Source: Saccharopolyspora oryzae
GTDB taxonomy: Bacteria; Actinomycetota; Actinomycetes; Mycobacteriales; Pseudonocardiaceae
DNA length: 64,000 nt
Direction: 5' to 3'
NCBI RefSeq assembly: GCF_027853915.1
Contig: NZ_JAQGLA010000003.1
Span: 186,001 to 250,000 of the forward strand
This document shows, piece by piece, positions 16,377 to 27,717 of this stretch. The position numbers were made by a program, and so were the translations under genes. The notes under the pieces were generated by a model, which made no database searches, had not been told where the DNA came from, and worked only from the letters and a program-made list of their open reading frames with translations. How positions within the stretch are numbered: the first letter of the stretch is position 1; each line of letters opens with the position of its first letter.

Positions 16377-17347
16377 GCCGTGCGATCAGCCGGCTGGTGC
16401 TGCGGCGGGTCGGGTTCGCGGTGCCGGTGCTGGTGATCGTGGCGCTCGGGGTGTTCCTGCTCGCTGCGGCCTCCCCGTTCGACCCGATCTACCAGTACTA
16501 CGGCGTGGAGATCTACGGCGCCTCGGACGCCGACGTCGCGCGCGTGCGCGCTGAGCTAGGCCTCGACGATCCCGTGCTGGTGCAGTTCTGGCACTGGCTG
16601 AGCGGGGTGTTCGGCGGTGACCTCGGGGTGTCGCGGTCGTTCCGGCAGCCGGTGGCGCAGGTGCTCGCCGAACGACTCCCGTGGACGATCCTGCTGGCCG
16701 CGACCGGGCTGGCGCTGGCGGTGGTGATCGCGCTGGTGCTGGGCACGGTCGCCGCGTGGCGGCAGGGCGGCTGGGTGGACCGGTTCGTCACCGCCATCGG
16801 CCACGCGCTGGAGGGCCTGCCGCCGTTCGTGCTGGCGCTGCTGTCCATCGCGGTGTTCTCGCTGGGGCTGGGCTGGCTGCCGGTGGCCGGGCTGACCGAC
16901 GCGGGGCAAGCCGCCTCGATCGGCCAGGTCACCAAGCACCTCGTGCTGCCCGCGCTGGTGCTGGGCATCTCGCAGTCGCCGTGGTTGGTGCTGCACGTCC
17001 GGCAGTCGATGCTGACCTCGCTGTCCGAGGACCACGTGACCGGTGCGCGGGCGCGCGGGCTCGCCGAGCGGGTGGTGGTGCTGCGGCACGCGCTGCCGAC
17101 CGCGCTGCTGCCGTTCGTGACGCTGATCGGTGCGCGGATCCCGGAGCTGGTCACCGGTGCGGTGCTGGTCGAGGAGGTCTTCTCCTGGCCGGGGCTGGCC
17201 GCCGCCGTGGTCACCGCCGCGACCGCGGTGGACTACCCGCTGCTGGCGGTCCTGACCCTGGTGGCGACCGCGGCGGTGCTGATCGGATCGCTGCTGGCCG
17301 ACGTCGCCGCGGTCCTGCTCGACCCGAGGGTGGCCGCCGATGGCTGA
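16373..17347 (+). CDS. ABC transporter permease, DppB/NikB type
   Basis: The 324-residue integral membrane protein has about six membrane segments. The N-terminal RLVLRRVGFAVPVLVIVALGVFLL segment and long periplasmic loop are typical of DppB-like permeases, and the cytoplasmic EAA loop is GARARGLAERVVVLRHALPTALLP (about 223-246). It pairs with the next gene to form the channel. Its ATG overlaps the binding-protein stop and its 3' end overlaps the second permease by 8 bp, so all are coupled. Confidence 0.92.
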   Translation: MSRAISRLVLRRVGFAVPVLVIVALGVFLLAAASPFDPIYQYYGVEIYGASDADVARVRAELGLDDPVLVQFWHWLSGVFGGDLGVSRSFRQPVAQVLAERLPWTILLAATGLALAVVIALVLGTVAAWRQGGWVDRFVTAIGHALEGLPPFVLALLSIAVFSLGLGWLPVAGLTDAGQAASIGQVTKHLVLPALVLGISQSPWLVLHVRQSMLTSLSEDHVTGARARGLAERVVVLRHALPTALLPFVTLIGARIPELVTGAVLVEEVFSWPGLAAAVVTAATAVDYPLLAVLTLVATAAVLIGSLLADVAAVLLDPRVAADG

Positions 17348-18230
17348 GACGACCTTGCGCACGACCGAGGCGGGGCAGTGGCGGCCGGCCGGTCGATCCC
17401 GGACCGCCCGGGCGCATCCGAGAGCCCGGTTCTGGGGTTCGCTGGTGGCGCTGGCGGTGCTCGTGCTCGCCGCGTTCGCGGTGCCGGTGCTGTTCGGCAG
17501 CGAGTCCGTGCGCTACGACTCGATCCGGCTCGCGCCGAGCCCGGCGCACCCGTTCGGCACCGACTCCAGCGGCCGGGACCTGTTCGTGCAGTCGCTGACA
17601 GGGTTGCGGATCTCCTTGCTGGTGGCCGGGTTCAGCGCTCTGGTGTCCACTGTGCTCGGTTCGCTGGTGGGTGCGGTCGCCGGATCCGCAGGCGGGTGGG
17701 CGGACCGGTTGCTGATGCGCCTGGTGGACGTCGTCAACTCGGTGCCGCACCTGCTGCTGGGCATCGTGATCGTCGCGCTGTACCGGGGGAGCCTGACCGC
17801 GGTGATCCTGTCGATCTCGCTGACGCACTGGACGACGGTGGCGCGCATCGTGCGCTCCGAAGTCCTGTCCCTGCGCAGCCGCCCGTACGTCGACGCCGCG
17901 ATCGCCGGCGGCTCGTCGCGCTGGCGGATCCTGGTGCGCCACCTGCTGCCCGCGATCGTGCCGCAGGCAGCGCTCTCCGCGGTCCTGCTCGTCCCGCACG
18001 CGGTGTGGCACGAAACCGCGCTGAGCTTCCTGGGCCTCGGCCTGCCGCCGCACCTGGCCAGCATCGGCAACATCCTCGGCGACGGCCGCGAGGCGGTCCT
18101 GCTGGGTGCGTGGTGGATCGTCCTGTTCCCATCGCTGCTCCTGGTCGCGACCACCCTGGCGGTCTCCGGCCTCGCGGCGACCTGGCGCGACCGGGTAGTC
18201 CCCCGACGCCGATCGGAGCTGGCCCTGTGA
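17340..18230 (+). CDS. ABC transporter permease, DppC/NikC type
   Basis: The 296-residue permease has one N-terminal membrane segment (about 33-52), the FGTDSSGRDLFVQSLTGLRISLLV segment characteristic of DppC/OppC proteins, four further segments and an EAA-type loop DAAIAGGSSRWRILVRHLLPAIVP. It is the second channel subunit. A 229-base gap follows before the ATPase genes; that gap contains the composite palindromic repeat, which might attenuate downstream expression. Confidence 0.92.
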   Translation: MAETTLRTTEAGQWRPAGRSRTARAHPRARFWGSLVALAVLVLAAFAVPVLFGSESVRYDSIRLAPSPAHPFGTDSSGRDLFVQSLTGLRISLLVAGFSALVSTVLGSLVGAVAGSAGGWADRLLMRLVDVVNSVPHLLLGIVIVALYRGSLTAVILSISLTHWTTVARIVRSEVLSLRSRPYVDAAIAGGSSRWRILVRHLLPAIVPQAALSAVLLVPHAVWHETALSFLGLGLPPHLASIGNILGDGREAVLLGAWWIVLFPSLLLVATTLAVSGLAATWRDRVVPRRRSELAL

Positions 18231-18258
18231 CGACCGGCACCCCTTCCGCTCCGCCGCT

Positions 18259-18402
18259 TTTGGCCGGCCAAACCACAGTTTCAATTGAAACTGCGAACCC
18301 CAGGCACGGCGGATCACAGTTTCAATTGAAACTGCGGGCCTCGGAGCCGCCGGGGTGCGCAAATTCCATTGAAATCGAAGGTCCGATTTCAATGGAATTT
18401 GC
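18259..18402. repeat. Composite palindromic repeat, copy 1
   Basis: Four AT-rich perfect palindromes occur in a row: TTTGGCCGGCCAAA (18259-18272), CAGTTTCAATTGAAACTG (18276-18293), the same 18-mer again (18317-18334), and a 19-bp-stem hairpin GCAAATTCCATTGAAATCG (18359-18377 with 18384-18402, loop AAGGTC). The element lies inside the importer operon between the second permease and the first ATPase. Related copies are at 53668-53882 (inverted) and 63669-63712. Confidence 0.9.
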
Positions 18403-18459
18403 GGGATCCGGGCCGGGCGACGGGGTTCGGAGCGGGTGCGGAAGTGGGGGAGTTCGGGG

Positions 18460-19404
18460 ATGAGCGAGGCGTTGTTGGGACTGGAGGGGTTGTCCGTTCG
18501 GTTCCAGCTGGGGCGGGGGACGCAGGTGCGCGCGGTGACCGACGCGACGCTGCAGCTGCGGCCTGGCCGGGTGCTGGCGCTGGTCGGGGAGTCCGGTTGC
18601 GGCAAGTCCGTGCTGGCCTCGGCGCTGCTGGGGCTGCTGCCCGGCAACGCCGAGGTGCGCGGAAAAGCGTTGCTGCGCAACGGGATCGAGCTGCTGTCCG
18701 CGCCGGAGCAGGTGCTGGCCGGGCAGGTCCGCGGGCGCGAGGTCGGGCTGGTGCCGCAGTCGGCGAGCACCCACCTGACCCCGGTGCGCACCGCGCGCAG
18801 CCAGCTCGTCGAGACCATCCGGGCCCTGGGCGGCGAGACCGACGCCGACGCCCTCGCCGAACGCGTCGGCCTGGACCCCGCCGCCCTCGACCGGTACCCG
18901 CACGAGCTGTCCGGGGGCATGGCCCAGCGGGTCGCGCTCGCGCTGGCGCTGGCGGGCGATCCGCAGGTCGTCCTGGCCGACGAGCCGACCACCGGGCTCG
19001 ACCGGCCGCTGGTGCACCGCACCGTGGACCTGCTCGCCGAGGCCGCCACCGGCGACCGCGCGGTGCTGCTGATCACCCACGACCTGGCCGCGGCCCGACG
19101 GGTCGCCACCGACGTCGCGGTGATGTACGCCAGCCGCATCGTGGAGGCCGGACCGGCCGCTGAAGTGCTGGCCGAGCCCTGGCACCCCTACACCGCGGGG
19201 CTGCTCGCCGCGCTGCCCGACGGCGGGTTCCGGCCGATCCCCGGCCACCCGCCGGTTCTGACCGAACTGGACCGCATCGAACGGGAATGGGGTTGCGTGT
19301 TCTGCCAACGCTGCCCGGACGTGCCCGGCTTCGCGCCGTGCACCGGTGATCCGGAGCTGATCGACCACGGCGGCCGCTGGGTCGCCGCGCACCCGCCGTG
19401 CTGA
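18460..19404 (+). CDS. ABC transporter ATPase, DppD/OppD type
   Basis: The 314-residue ATPase powers the importer from the cytosolic side. It has Walker A GESGCGKSV, signature LSGGMAQR, Walker B VVLADEPTTGLD and switch LITHD. The C-terminal extension (about 250-314) holds CVFCQRCPDVPGFAPCTGD, the cysteine-bearing tail seen in oligopeptide ATPases, where some members carry an iron-sulfur cluster (not established here). GGGGAG precedes the ATG. It overlaps the second ATPase by 7 bp. Confidence 0.93.
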   Translation: MSEALLGLEGLSVRFQLGRGTQVRAVTDATLQLRPGRVLALVGESGCGKSVLASALLGLLPGNAEVRGKALLRNGIELLSAPEQVLAGQVRGREVGLVPQSASTHLTPVRTARSQLVETIRALGGETDADALAERVGLDPAALDRYPHELSGGMAQRVALALALAGDPQVVLADEPTTGLDRPLVHRTVDLLAEAATGDRAVLLITHDLAAARRVATDVAVMYASRIVEAGPAAEVLAEPWHPYTAGLLAALPDGGFRPIPGHPPVLTELDRIEREWGCVFCQRCPDVPGFAPCTGDPELIDHGGRWVAAHPPC

Positions 19405-20042
19405 GCGCGACCGGCGTCGTCGCCGGCTACAAGCGCGGCGAACCGGTGCTCGACGGTGTCGGCCTGGACGTGCCCGGCGGCCAGGTGGTCGGCCTGGCCG
19501 GCCCCAGCGGCTGCGGCAAGTCGACCCTGGCCAGGGTGCTCGGGCTCCTGCACGAGCCGTGGGCCGGGCAGGTCTCGCTCGACGGCGAGCCCGTCGGCGG
19601 GTTCCGGCACGCCACGCCGAGGGAGCAGCGCGCTGCCATCGGCATCGTCTTCCAGCACCCGCGTCCTGCCGTCGACCCGCGGTTCACCTTGCGCGAGGTC
19701 GTCGCCGAGCCGCTGCGCGCCACCGGGACCGGCGGCGACGTCGACGAACTGGCGGAGGAGGTCGGGCTGACCCCGGAGCTGCTCACGAGGCGTCCGCACG
19801 AGGTCAGCGACGGTCAGCTGCAGCGGGCGTGCCTGGCGCGGGCCCTGGCGCTGCGGCCGGGGTACTTGATCTGCGACGAGATGACCGCGATGCTCGACGC
19901 GTCCACCACGGCAGCGTTGGTGCAGGTCGTGGACCGCCGGGTGCGCGAGAGCGGGACCGGCGTGCTCGCGATCAGCTACGACGAGGACCTGCTCGAGCAC
20001 TGGGCGGCGCACGTGGTTCGCCTCAGTGGTGAGCAGGTGTGA
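19398..20042 (+). CDS. ABC transporter ATPase, DppF/NikE type, with altered switch loop
   Basis: The 214-residue ATPase is the partner of the previous protein: Walker A GPSGCGKST, Q-loop IVFQHP, Walker B LICDEMTAMLD. Two motifs deviate. The signature is VSDGQLQR rather than LSGGQ, and the switch (H-loop) reads ISYDEDLL, with Tyr194 where His is almost always found. The protein is short and lacks the C-terminal oligopeptide extension. In heterodimeric ABC importers one site may be degenerate, so it may still work as the weaker site. GTG start overlaps the upstream stop. Confidence 0.88.
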   Translation: MLSATGVVAGYKRGEPVLDGVGLDVPGGQVVGLAGPSGCGKSTLARVLGLLHEPWAGQVSLDGEPVGGFRHATPREQRAAIGIVFQHPRPAVDPRFTLREVVAEPLRATGTGGDVDELAEEVGLTPELLTRRPHEVSDGQLQRACLARALALRPGYLICDEMTAMLDASTTAALVQVVDRRVRESGTGVLAISYDEDLLEHWAAHVVRLSGEQV

Positions 20043-20109
20043 CAAGGTGGAGCAGTGCGCGGTTGCGGGGGACCGCTCGGCAAGTGACGACGGACCCTAG
20101 GAGTCGACG

Positions 20110-20268
20110 GTGAGCGAGGGCGAAGGCACCACCTTCATGCAGTGGCGCGAGCGGGCCCAGACCGAGGTGCGCGACGACCGGCCGAAGATGCGCGCGGTCT
20201 TCGTGACCGCCGCGGTCGTGGTGGTCATCGGCATCGTGGTCGGAACCCTGTTCCTGCTGCTTTCCTGA
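20110..20268 (+). CDS. Small single-pass membrane protein
   Basis: A 52-residue reading frame starts at GTG (20110) 6 nt after a clear AGGAG site. It has a charged N-terminus (WRERAQTEVRDDRPKMR) and one C-terminal membrane helix (about 31-51, rich in Val and Leu). The strong ribosome site, correct codon bias and compact membrane layout support a real gene. Function unknown. It follows the importer operon by 67 bp and may be cotranscribed. Confidence 0.7.
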   Translation: MSEGEGTTFMQWRERAQTEVRDDRPKMRAVFVTAAVVVVIGIVVGTLFLLLS

Positions 20269-20394
20269 TCTTCACGACTGTTCCCACCCCCGTCCTGCGC
20301 GGCGGATCGGGAACAGGCACTTTGCACACGGGGACGTGCGTGCGGAATCCGGCTGAGCTCGGCTTTCGCACCCACGGCCTGCGGTAGCGCGCGG

Positions 20395-21669
20395 TCAACC
20401 GTCCAGCCTGGTGATCAGCAGCCGGGACACGCGGTGGCCCTCCATGGCCCGGACCGTGAAGCGGTGGCCGAACGCGGTCAGCGAATCGCCCTCCGCCGGG
20501 ACCCGGCCGAGGCGGCTGACCACGAAACCCGCCACCGTGTCGAACGGCCCGTCCGGCAGGTCGATGCCGGTCTGCTCCGCGAAATCGCTGCGGTGCAGCA
20601 TGCCGTCGACCTCGACGCTGCCGTCCTCCTTCGCGTGCACGGGCGACGCGCTCGCGTCGTACTCGTCCCAGATCTCGCCGACGACCTCCTCCACCAGGTC
20701 CTCGACGGTGACGATGCCCGCCGTCCCGCCGTACTCGTCGACCACCACCGCCAGGTGACCGCCGCCGCGGCGCCGCATCTGCGACAGCGCGGCCAGCACC
20801 GGTTTGCTCGCGGGCAGCGCGGTCACCGGCCGGATCAGGTCGCCGACCGTGCGACCGTGCGCGGTGGTCAGCAGGTCGCGGACGTGGATGAAGCCCACGA
20901 CGTCGTCGGCGGTGTCGCGGATGACGGGGTAGCGGGAGTGCGGTTTGCCCGCGACCTCCTCGATCGCCTCGGCCACCGGCGCGGTCACCTCCAGGAAGTC
21001 CACCTCGGTGCGCGGCACCATCACCTCGCCGAGCACCCGGTCGGTGGCCCGGAACGCGTCGCTGAGCAGGCGGCGCTCCTCCACGGTCAGCTGCTCGTTG
21101 GTACGCACCATGTCGCGCAGCTCCTCCTCGCTGACCTGCTGCGCGGATGCGCGCGGGTCGATGCCCAGCAGCCGCACCACGCCGTTGGTCGACTTCGACA
21201 GCAGCCAGATCACCGGCCGCGACAGGCCCGCCAACCGGTCCAGCACGCCGGCGGTGGCCAGCGAGACCGCCTCGGACTTCTGCAGCGCGAGGCGCTTCGG
21301 CACGAGCTCGCCCAGCACCAGCGACAGGTAGGACACGAACAGCGTCACCACGATCAGCGCCAGCGAAGCGGCCAGCGCGATCGGCAGCCCCCACCCGGAC
21401 AGCACCGGTTCCAGGCGCACCGCGATGGTCGCGCCGCCGTAGCTGGAGGCGAAGAACCCGGCGAAGGTGACGCCGATCTGGACCGCGGAGAGGAACCGGG
21501 TGGAGTCGCCGCGCAGCTTCGCGACGCGCGCACCCCGCCGGTCGCGCTCGGCGAGCTTGCGCACCTGGCTCTCGCGCAGCGAGACCAGGGCGATCTCCGC
21601 AGCCGCGAAGTACCCGCCGACCAGCACGAACACCAGCACCAGCACGATGTTCCAGACCACGCCGTCCAC
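20395..21669 (-). CDS. CNNM/CorC-type membrane protein with CBS domains
   Basis: The 424-residue protein has an N-terminal DUF21 membrane domain (about 1-190, with FAAAEIALVSLRESQVRKLAE and VLGELVPKRLALQ), a tandem CBS pair (about 205-330, RVLGEVMVPRTEVDFL and VVVDEYGGTAGIVTVEDLVEEVVGEI) and a C-terminal CorC_HlyC domain (about 345-424). The family is linked to magnesium/cobalt export and was once called hemolysin. I chose the GTG at 21669 because it starts just before the first membrane segment; the upstream open frame overlaps the divergent gene and is not protein-like. Confidence 0.9.
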   Translation of the reverse strand: MDGVVWNIVLVLVFVLVGGYFAAAEIALVSLRESQVRKLAERDRRGARVAKLRGDSTRFLSAVQIGVTFAGFFASSYGGATIAVRLEPVLSGWGLPIALAASLALIVVTLFVSYLSLVLGELVPKRLALQKSEAVSLATAGVLDRLAGLSRPVIWLLSKSTNGVVRLLGIDPRASAQQVSEEELRDMVRTNEQLTVEERRLLSDAFRATDRVLGEVMVPRTEVDFLEVTAPVAEAIEEVAGKPHSRYPVIRDTADDVVGFIHVRDLLTTAHGRTVGDLIRPVTALPASKPVLAALSQMRRRGGGHLAVVVDEYGGTAGIVTVEDLVEEVVGEIWDEYDASASPVHAKEDGSVEVDGMLHRSDFAEQTGIDLPDGPFDTVAGFVVSRLGRVPAEGDSLTAFGHRFTVRAMEGHRVSRLLITRLDG

Positions 21670-21750
21670 GCCCTGATTCTCACACCGGCCACGCATCCGC
21701 ACCGAAGCGTGGATGATGTGCCCAGGATCGGACGGAGAGGAGCCCGTGCC

Positions 21751-22143
21751 ATGGCCATCCGCGGCATCAGCAAGGCAGTCGTCCCGGTGCGCGACCAGGA
21801 GCGAGCGAAGCGGTTCTGGAGCGAGACCGTGGGCTTCGAGGTCACCACCGACGCGCCCTACGACGACCAGGGCAACCGCTGGGTGGAGGTGACCGCGCCG
21901 AACGGCAGCTCCGTGCTGATCCTGAGCGCGAGCGACTCCGACCAGGCGATCTTCCCGGCGCACGGCGGAGTTCCGACGGCCACCTTCTTCCTCTACGCCG
22001 ACGACGTCGAGCGGACCTACCGCGAGCTGTCGGCGAAGGGCGTGGAGTTCCCGGAGCCGCCGGTCCAGCAGCCGTGGGGCTGGTGGTCGACGTTCCTGGA
22101 CAGCGAGGGGAACCGCTTCACCCTCCAGCAGGCCGAGGGCTGA
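21751..22143 (+). CDS. VOC/glyoxalase-fold protein
   Basis: The 130-residue protein is a single vicinal oxygen chelate domain pair: ISKAVVPVRDQERAKRFWSETVGFEV at the start, WVEVTAPNGSSVLIL in the middle, and TFFLYADDVERTYRELSAKGVEF plus FLDSEGNRFTLQQ at the end. Such proteins act as small lyases, dioxygenases or antibiotic-binding proteins; this one cannot be assigned. GGAGAGGAG precedes the ATG. A short hairpin terminator follows. Confidence 0.85.
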   Translation: MAIRGISKAVVPVRDQERAKRFWSETVGFEVTTDAPYDDQGNRWVEVTAPNGSSVLILSASDSDQAIFPAHGGVPTATFFLYADDVERTYRELSAKGVEFPEPPVQQPWGWWSTFLDSEGNRFTLQQAEG

Positions 22144-22144
22144 G

Positions 22145-22171
22145 GCTCTGAACGCCGCCGGCGTTTAGAGC
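22145..22171. terminator. Bidirectional hairpin terminator
   Basis: A 12-bp stem (22145-22156 with 22160-22171, one G-T pair) with a GCC loop lies between convergent genes ending at 22143 and 22183. Confidence 0.75.
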
Positions 22172-22182
22172 AAGACCTGAGG

Positions 22183-22860
22183 TCAGCCGATCGAGCGCCA
22201 GTACTGGCGGCGCTTCGCGTCGCGCACGACGTAGCCGCGCTCGGCGAGTTCGGAGCGCAGCAGGGCGGCTTCCTTGCGGTCGCGCTTGCGCAGGGCGCGG
22301 GCGCGCTCGGTCAGCAGCGCGTTGATCCGCAGCGGCAGCTCGGAGCTGTCCTCGTCCCACAGCTGGTACGGGTGCGGATCCTTGTCGCGCCACGGGTAGC
22401 CGTGCGCGGTGAAGGCCAGCCGCAGTTCCTTGCGGTCCAAATCGGACTTCCGGCGGGCGAGTTCGGCGCCGGAGCCGTCGAGCACCACGAAGTCCTTGCC
22501 GTCGATGAAGACGGCGCCGACGTCGCCGCGCTCGAGGTGGTGCTCGGCGGTCCCGACGGCCATCGTGATCCGCTCCGGTGCGACGGTCACCGCGAGCCGT
22601 TCCTGCGCGAACAGCCCGGCGAACCCGAACCCGATGATCGCGCCGACCGCGATCGCGCCGACCGTGCCCCACGGATCCGGCACGGAGGCGGCCAGCTCGA
22701 ACACGCCGTGGAACGGAACCCACGACAGCTCGGCGACCCGCTCCGACACCAACCGCAGCAGGAGCACCAGCAGCGCCCCCACCACCGGGCAGATGATCCA
22801 CGTGCCCCGCCGGAGGAACGCGTGCTGGACCACGGTGGTCGGACCGGATTCGGCAGCCAT
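22183..22860 (-). CDS. YqeB family membrane protein
   Basis: The 225-residue protein has two N-terminal membrane segments (about 20-40 and 60-82), a PH-like domain (about 85-140: VTVAPERITMAVG, VGAVFIDGKDFVVLD), a conserved AFTAHGYPWRDKDPHPYQLW stretch and a C-terminal helical domain with LTERARALRKRDRKEAALLRSELAERGYVVRDAKRRQYWR. That order is typical of actinobacterial YqeB proteins; the last part resembles the C-terminal domain of cysteinyl-tRNA synthetase. Function unknown. The ATG at 22860 is chosen; an ATG eight codons upstream is possible. Confidence 0.78.
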   Translation of the reverse strand: MAAESGPTTVVQHAFLRRGTWIICPVVGALLVLLLRLVSERVAELSWVPFHGVFELAASVPDPWGTVGAIAVGAIIGFGFAGLFAQERLAVTVAPERITMAVGTAEHHLERGDVGAVFIDGKDFVVLDGSGAELARRKSDLDRKELRLAFTAHGYPWRDKDPHPYQLWDEDSSELPLRINALLTERARALRKRDRKEAALLRSELAERGYVVRDAKRRQYWRSIG

Positions 22861-22928
22861 GCCCCCATTATCGCCAAGCCCCACCCGGGGCTCGCTCCCA
22901 CGCCCCGTCGTTCGGCCTGGTAGGCACC

Positions 22929-22970
22929 CGTGAGCACTTTCCGGTGCCAGGGCCCCAGAAAGTGCTCACG
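22929..22970. terminator. Hairpin of the recurring CGTGAGCACTTT family
   Basis: CGTGAGCACTTT (22929-22940) pairs perfectly with AAAGTGCTCACG (22959-22970). The same 12-mer arm occurs in the hairpin at 47313-47360. It lies 60 bases upstream of the YqeB start and 135 bases beyond the carboxypeptidase stop. Confidence 0.65.
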
Positions 22971-23051
22971 GCCCCTGGTCAGGACCCGTGAGTCCTTCGG
23001 GTCGCCATGGCAGCCCAAAAGACGCACGGTCCCTGGCCGGGCGCAAGGGAA

Positions 23052-23082
23052 GGCCCGGGGTGCCGCCACAGCGCCCCGGGCC
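23052..23082. terminator. Hairpin terminator after the zinc carboxypeptidase
   Basis: GGCCCGGGG (23052-23060) pairs with CCCCGGGCC (23074-23082). It begins 22 bases beyond the stop of the leftward gene ending at 23105. Confidence 0.75.
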
Positions 23083-23104
23083 TCGATCCCCTCTCCCTGT
23101 TTGG

Positions 23105-24370
23105 TCAGGCGCCCGCTTCCTTGAGCAGGATGTCCACCGCCGCGTCGTTGCGGGCGGTTTCCTTCTCGATCACGTCGGCGGGCGGGTAGAAGCCGTCCAT
23201 GCCGCCGCTGTCGGACGGGTACATCTCGAAGGTGTAGGCCAGGATCTTGTGCTGGGCCCACATCCAGTCGAGGATGTCGCCGTCGGTGACGTAGAGCGCG
23301 CTGGACTGCTCCGGGGTGTAGCCGTTGGTCTTGGCCATCTCGCCGCCGACCTTGGCGAACCGGTCGTACTCCTCCTGGGTCATGCCCTCGGTGACCTGGT
23401 CCTGGGTGTGCCCGAACGGCCACAGCACCAGCTCGGAGTAGGTGTGGAAGTCGATGGACGCCTTGATCTGCTGCTTGCCGCCGACCACGCGGGAGTCGAT
23501 GAAGTCGCGCAGCGCGGTGGTCTCCGGCGCCGACCACGCGGCCGAGCCGCGGTAGTCCTCGGCGTTCGGGTCCTCGCTGGAACCGCCGCAGCAGCCCCAC
23601 TTGTAACCCCAGTTGCGGTTTAGGTCGGTGCCGGTGTCCTGCCGGTTCTTCCGCCAGCCCGCGAAGTTGCCGGACTCGATGTCGTAGGACGAGCCGTCCG
23701 GGTTGACGATCGGGATCACCCAGATCTCCCGGTTGTCGACCACGTCCTTGATCGCCGGGTCCGAGGCGTAGCCGTCGGTGAACCGGGTGGCGATGCGCAG
23801 GCACATCTCGGTGGTCAGGTGCTCCCGGGCGTGCTGGTTGCAGTCGAACAGCACCTCGGGCTCGTCCTCGTCCTTCCCGACGTTGTCGCTGATCTTCAGC
23901 ATCGGGATGTCGCGACCCTCGAAGGACTTGCCGACGCTGGACTTCGCCGCGATGTCCGGGTGGTCGGCGACGATCTTGTCGAGCGCGGCGTTCGTCTCGT
24001 CGTAGGTGTGGTAGCCCTCGTAGCCGGGCGGGAACTCGCCGGGGGCGGCCTTGCCGCGGTTGACCCGCTGCAGCGCCTCGCTGATCCCGGTTCCGCCGTC
24101 GAGCGCGAACCCGGAGGCCCGGAGCCGGGCGGCCTGGTCGGGGGTGGCTTCCACGGTGGCCACGCCGTCGCGGACCCCGATGACCTGCGCGCCGGTCCGG
24201 TTGATCTCGGTGCGGCTGGTGCTGTCGGTGTTCGGAACGGTGTAGACCGCTGGTTCCTGTTCCTGCGCGGCGGCAGTCGGCTCCGCGGACACGCTGGCCT
24301 GGATCGGGGCCAGCAGGACCAGGCTCGCGGCGGCCGCCACGGCCGCTGCCTTGCGCCGTGAGCTGAACAT
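23105..24370 (-). CDS. Secreted zinc carboxypeptidase, peptidase family M14
   Basis: The 421-residue protein has a Sec signal peptide (about 1-29, Ala-rich with ASVSA at the likely cleavage site), a propeptide-like segment (about 35-115) and an M14 catalytic domain (about 118-420). Zinc ligands are His180 and Glu183 (NQHAREH) and His309 (SIDFHTYSE); the catalytic Glu is Glu382 (AYTFEMYP). TGTDLNRNWGYKW contains the conserved substrate-binding Asn-Arg. It should release C-terminal amino acids from peptides outside the cell. Single-gene unit, with a terminator at 23052. Confidence 0.94.
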   Translation of the reverse strand: MFSSRRKAAAVAAAASLVLLAPIQASVSAEPTAAAQEQEPAVYTVPNTDSTSRTEINRTGAQVIGVRDGVATVEATPDQAARLRASGFALDGGTGISEALQRVNRGKAAPGEFPPGYEGYHTYDETNAALDKIVADHPDIAAKSSVGKSFEGRDIPMLKISDNVGKDEDEPEVLFDCNQHAREHLTTEMCLRIATRFTDGYASDPAIKDVVDNREIWVIPIVNPDGSSYDIESGNFAGWRKNRQDTGTDLNRNWGYKWGCCGGSSEDPNAEDYRGSAAWSAPETTALRDFIDSRVVGGKQQIKASIDFHTYSELVLWPFGHTQDQVTEGMTQEEYDRFAKVGGEMAKTNGYTPEQSSALYVTDGDILDWMWAQHKILAYTFEMYPSDSGGMDGFYPPADVIEKETARNDAAVDILLKEAGA

Positions 24371-24575
24371 CGGGTCTCCGATCGATCACTGGTGGTGATG
24401 TGGAGAGGTTGTAGGAGGCAACCGATGTTGGCAAGCCACTGGCGAACTATGGTCGCCCGTTAACGTTTTCCCGAATGGTGGACGCGTTGTGTGACCCCGA
24501 GCGGGTTCGGGCACAGCTCTCGGTGGTGGCGATTACCCTGGTTGGTGCAACCTCGAGGCCTTTGGAAGGACGCTC

Positions 24576-27641
<3,066 letters not shown>

Positions 27642-27651
27642 GGCGATGCCC

Positions 27652-27688
27652 ATCCCGCCGCTGCTGCCTCCTGCTGCAGCGGCGGGAT
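27652..27688 (+). terminator. Rho-independent-like terminator after hisB
   Basis: A perfect 13-bp stem, ATCCCGCCGCTGC (27652-27664) with GCAGCGGCGGGAT (27676-27688), followed by TTTG. It marks the end of the hisDCB transcript at the point where the usual his operon would continue. Confidence 0.85.
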
Positions 27689-27717
27689 TTGTCCGACCGG
27701 CATGCCACGATGCATCC

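Noticed and set aside
18276-18402. Insertion sequence ends flanking a transposase
   Set aside because: The palindromes have no transposase frame, no target-site duplication visible, and other copies occur singly, so I list them as repeats only.
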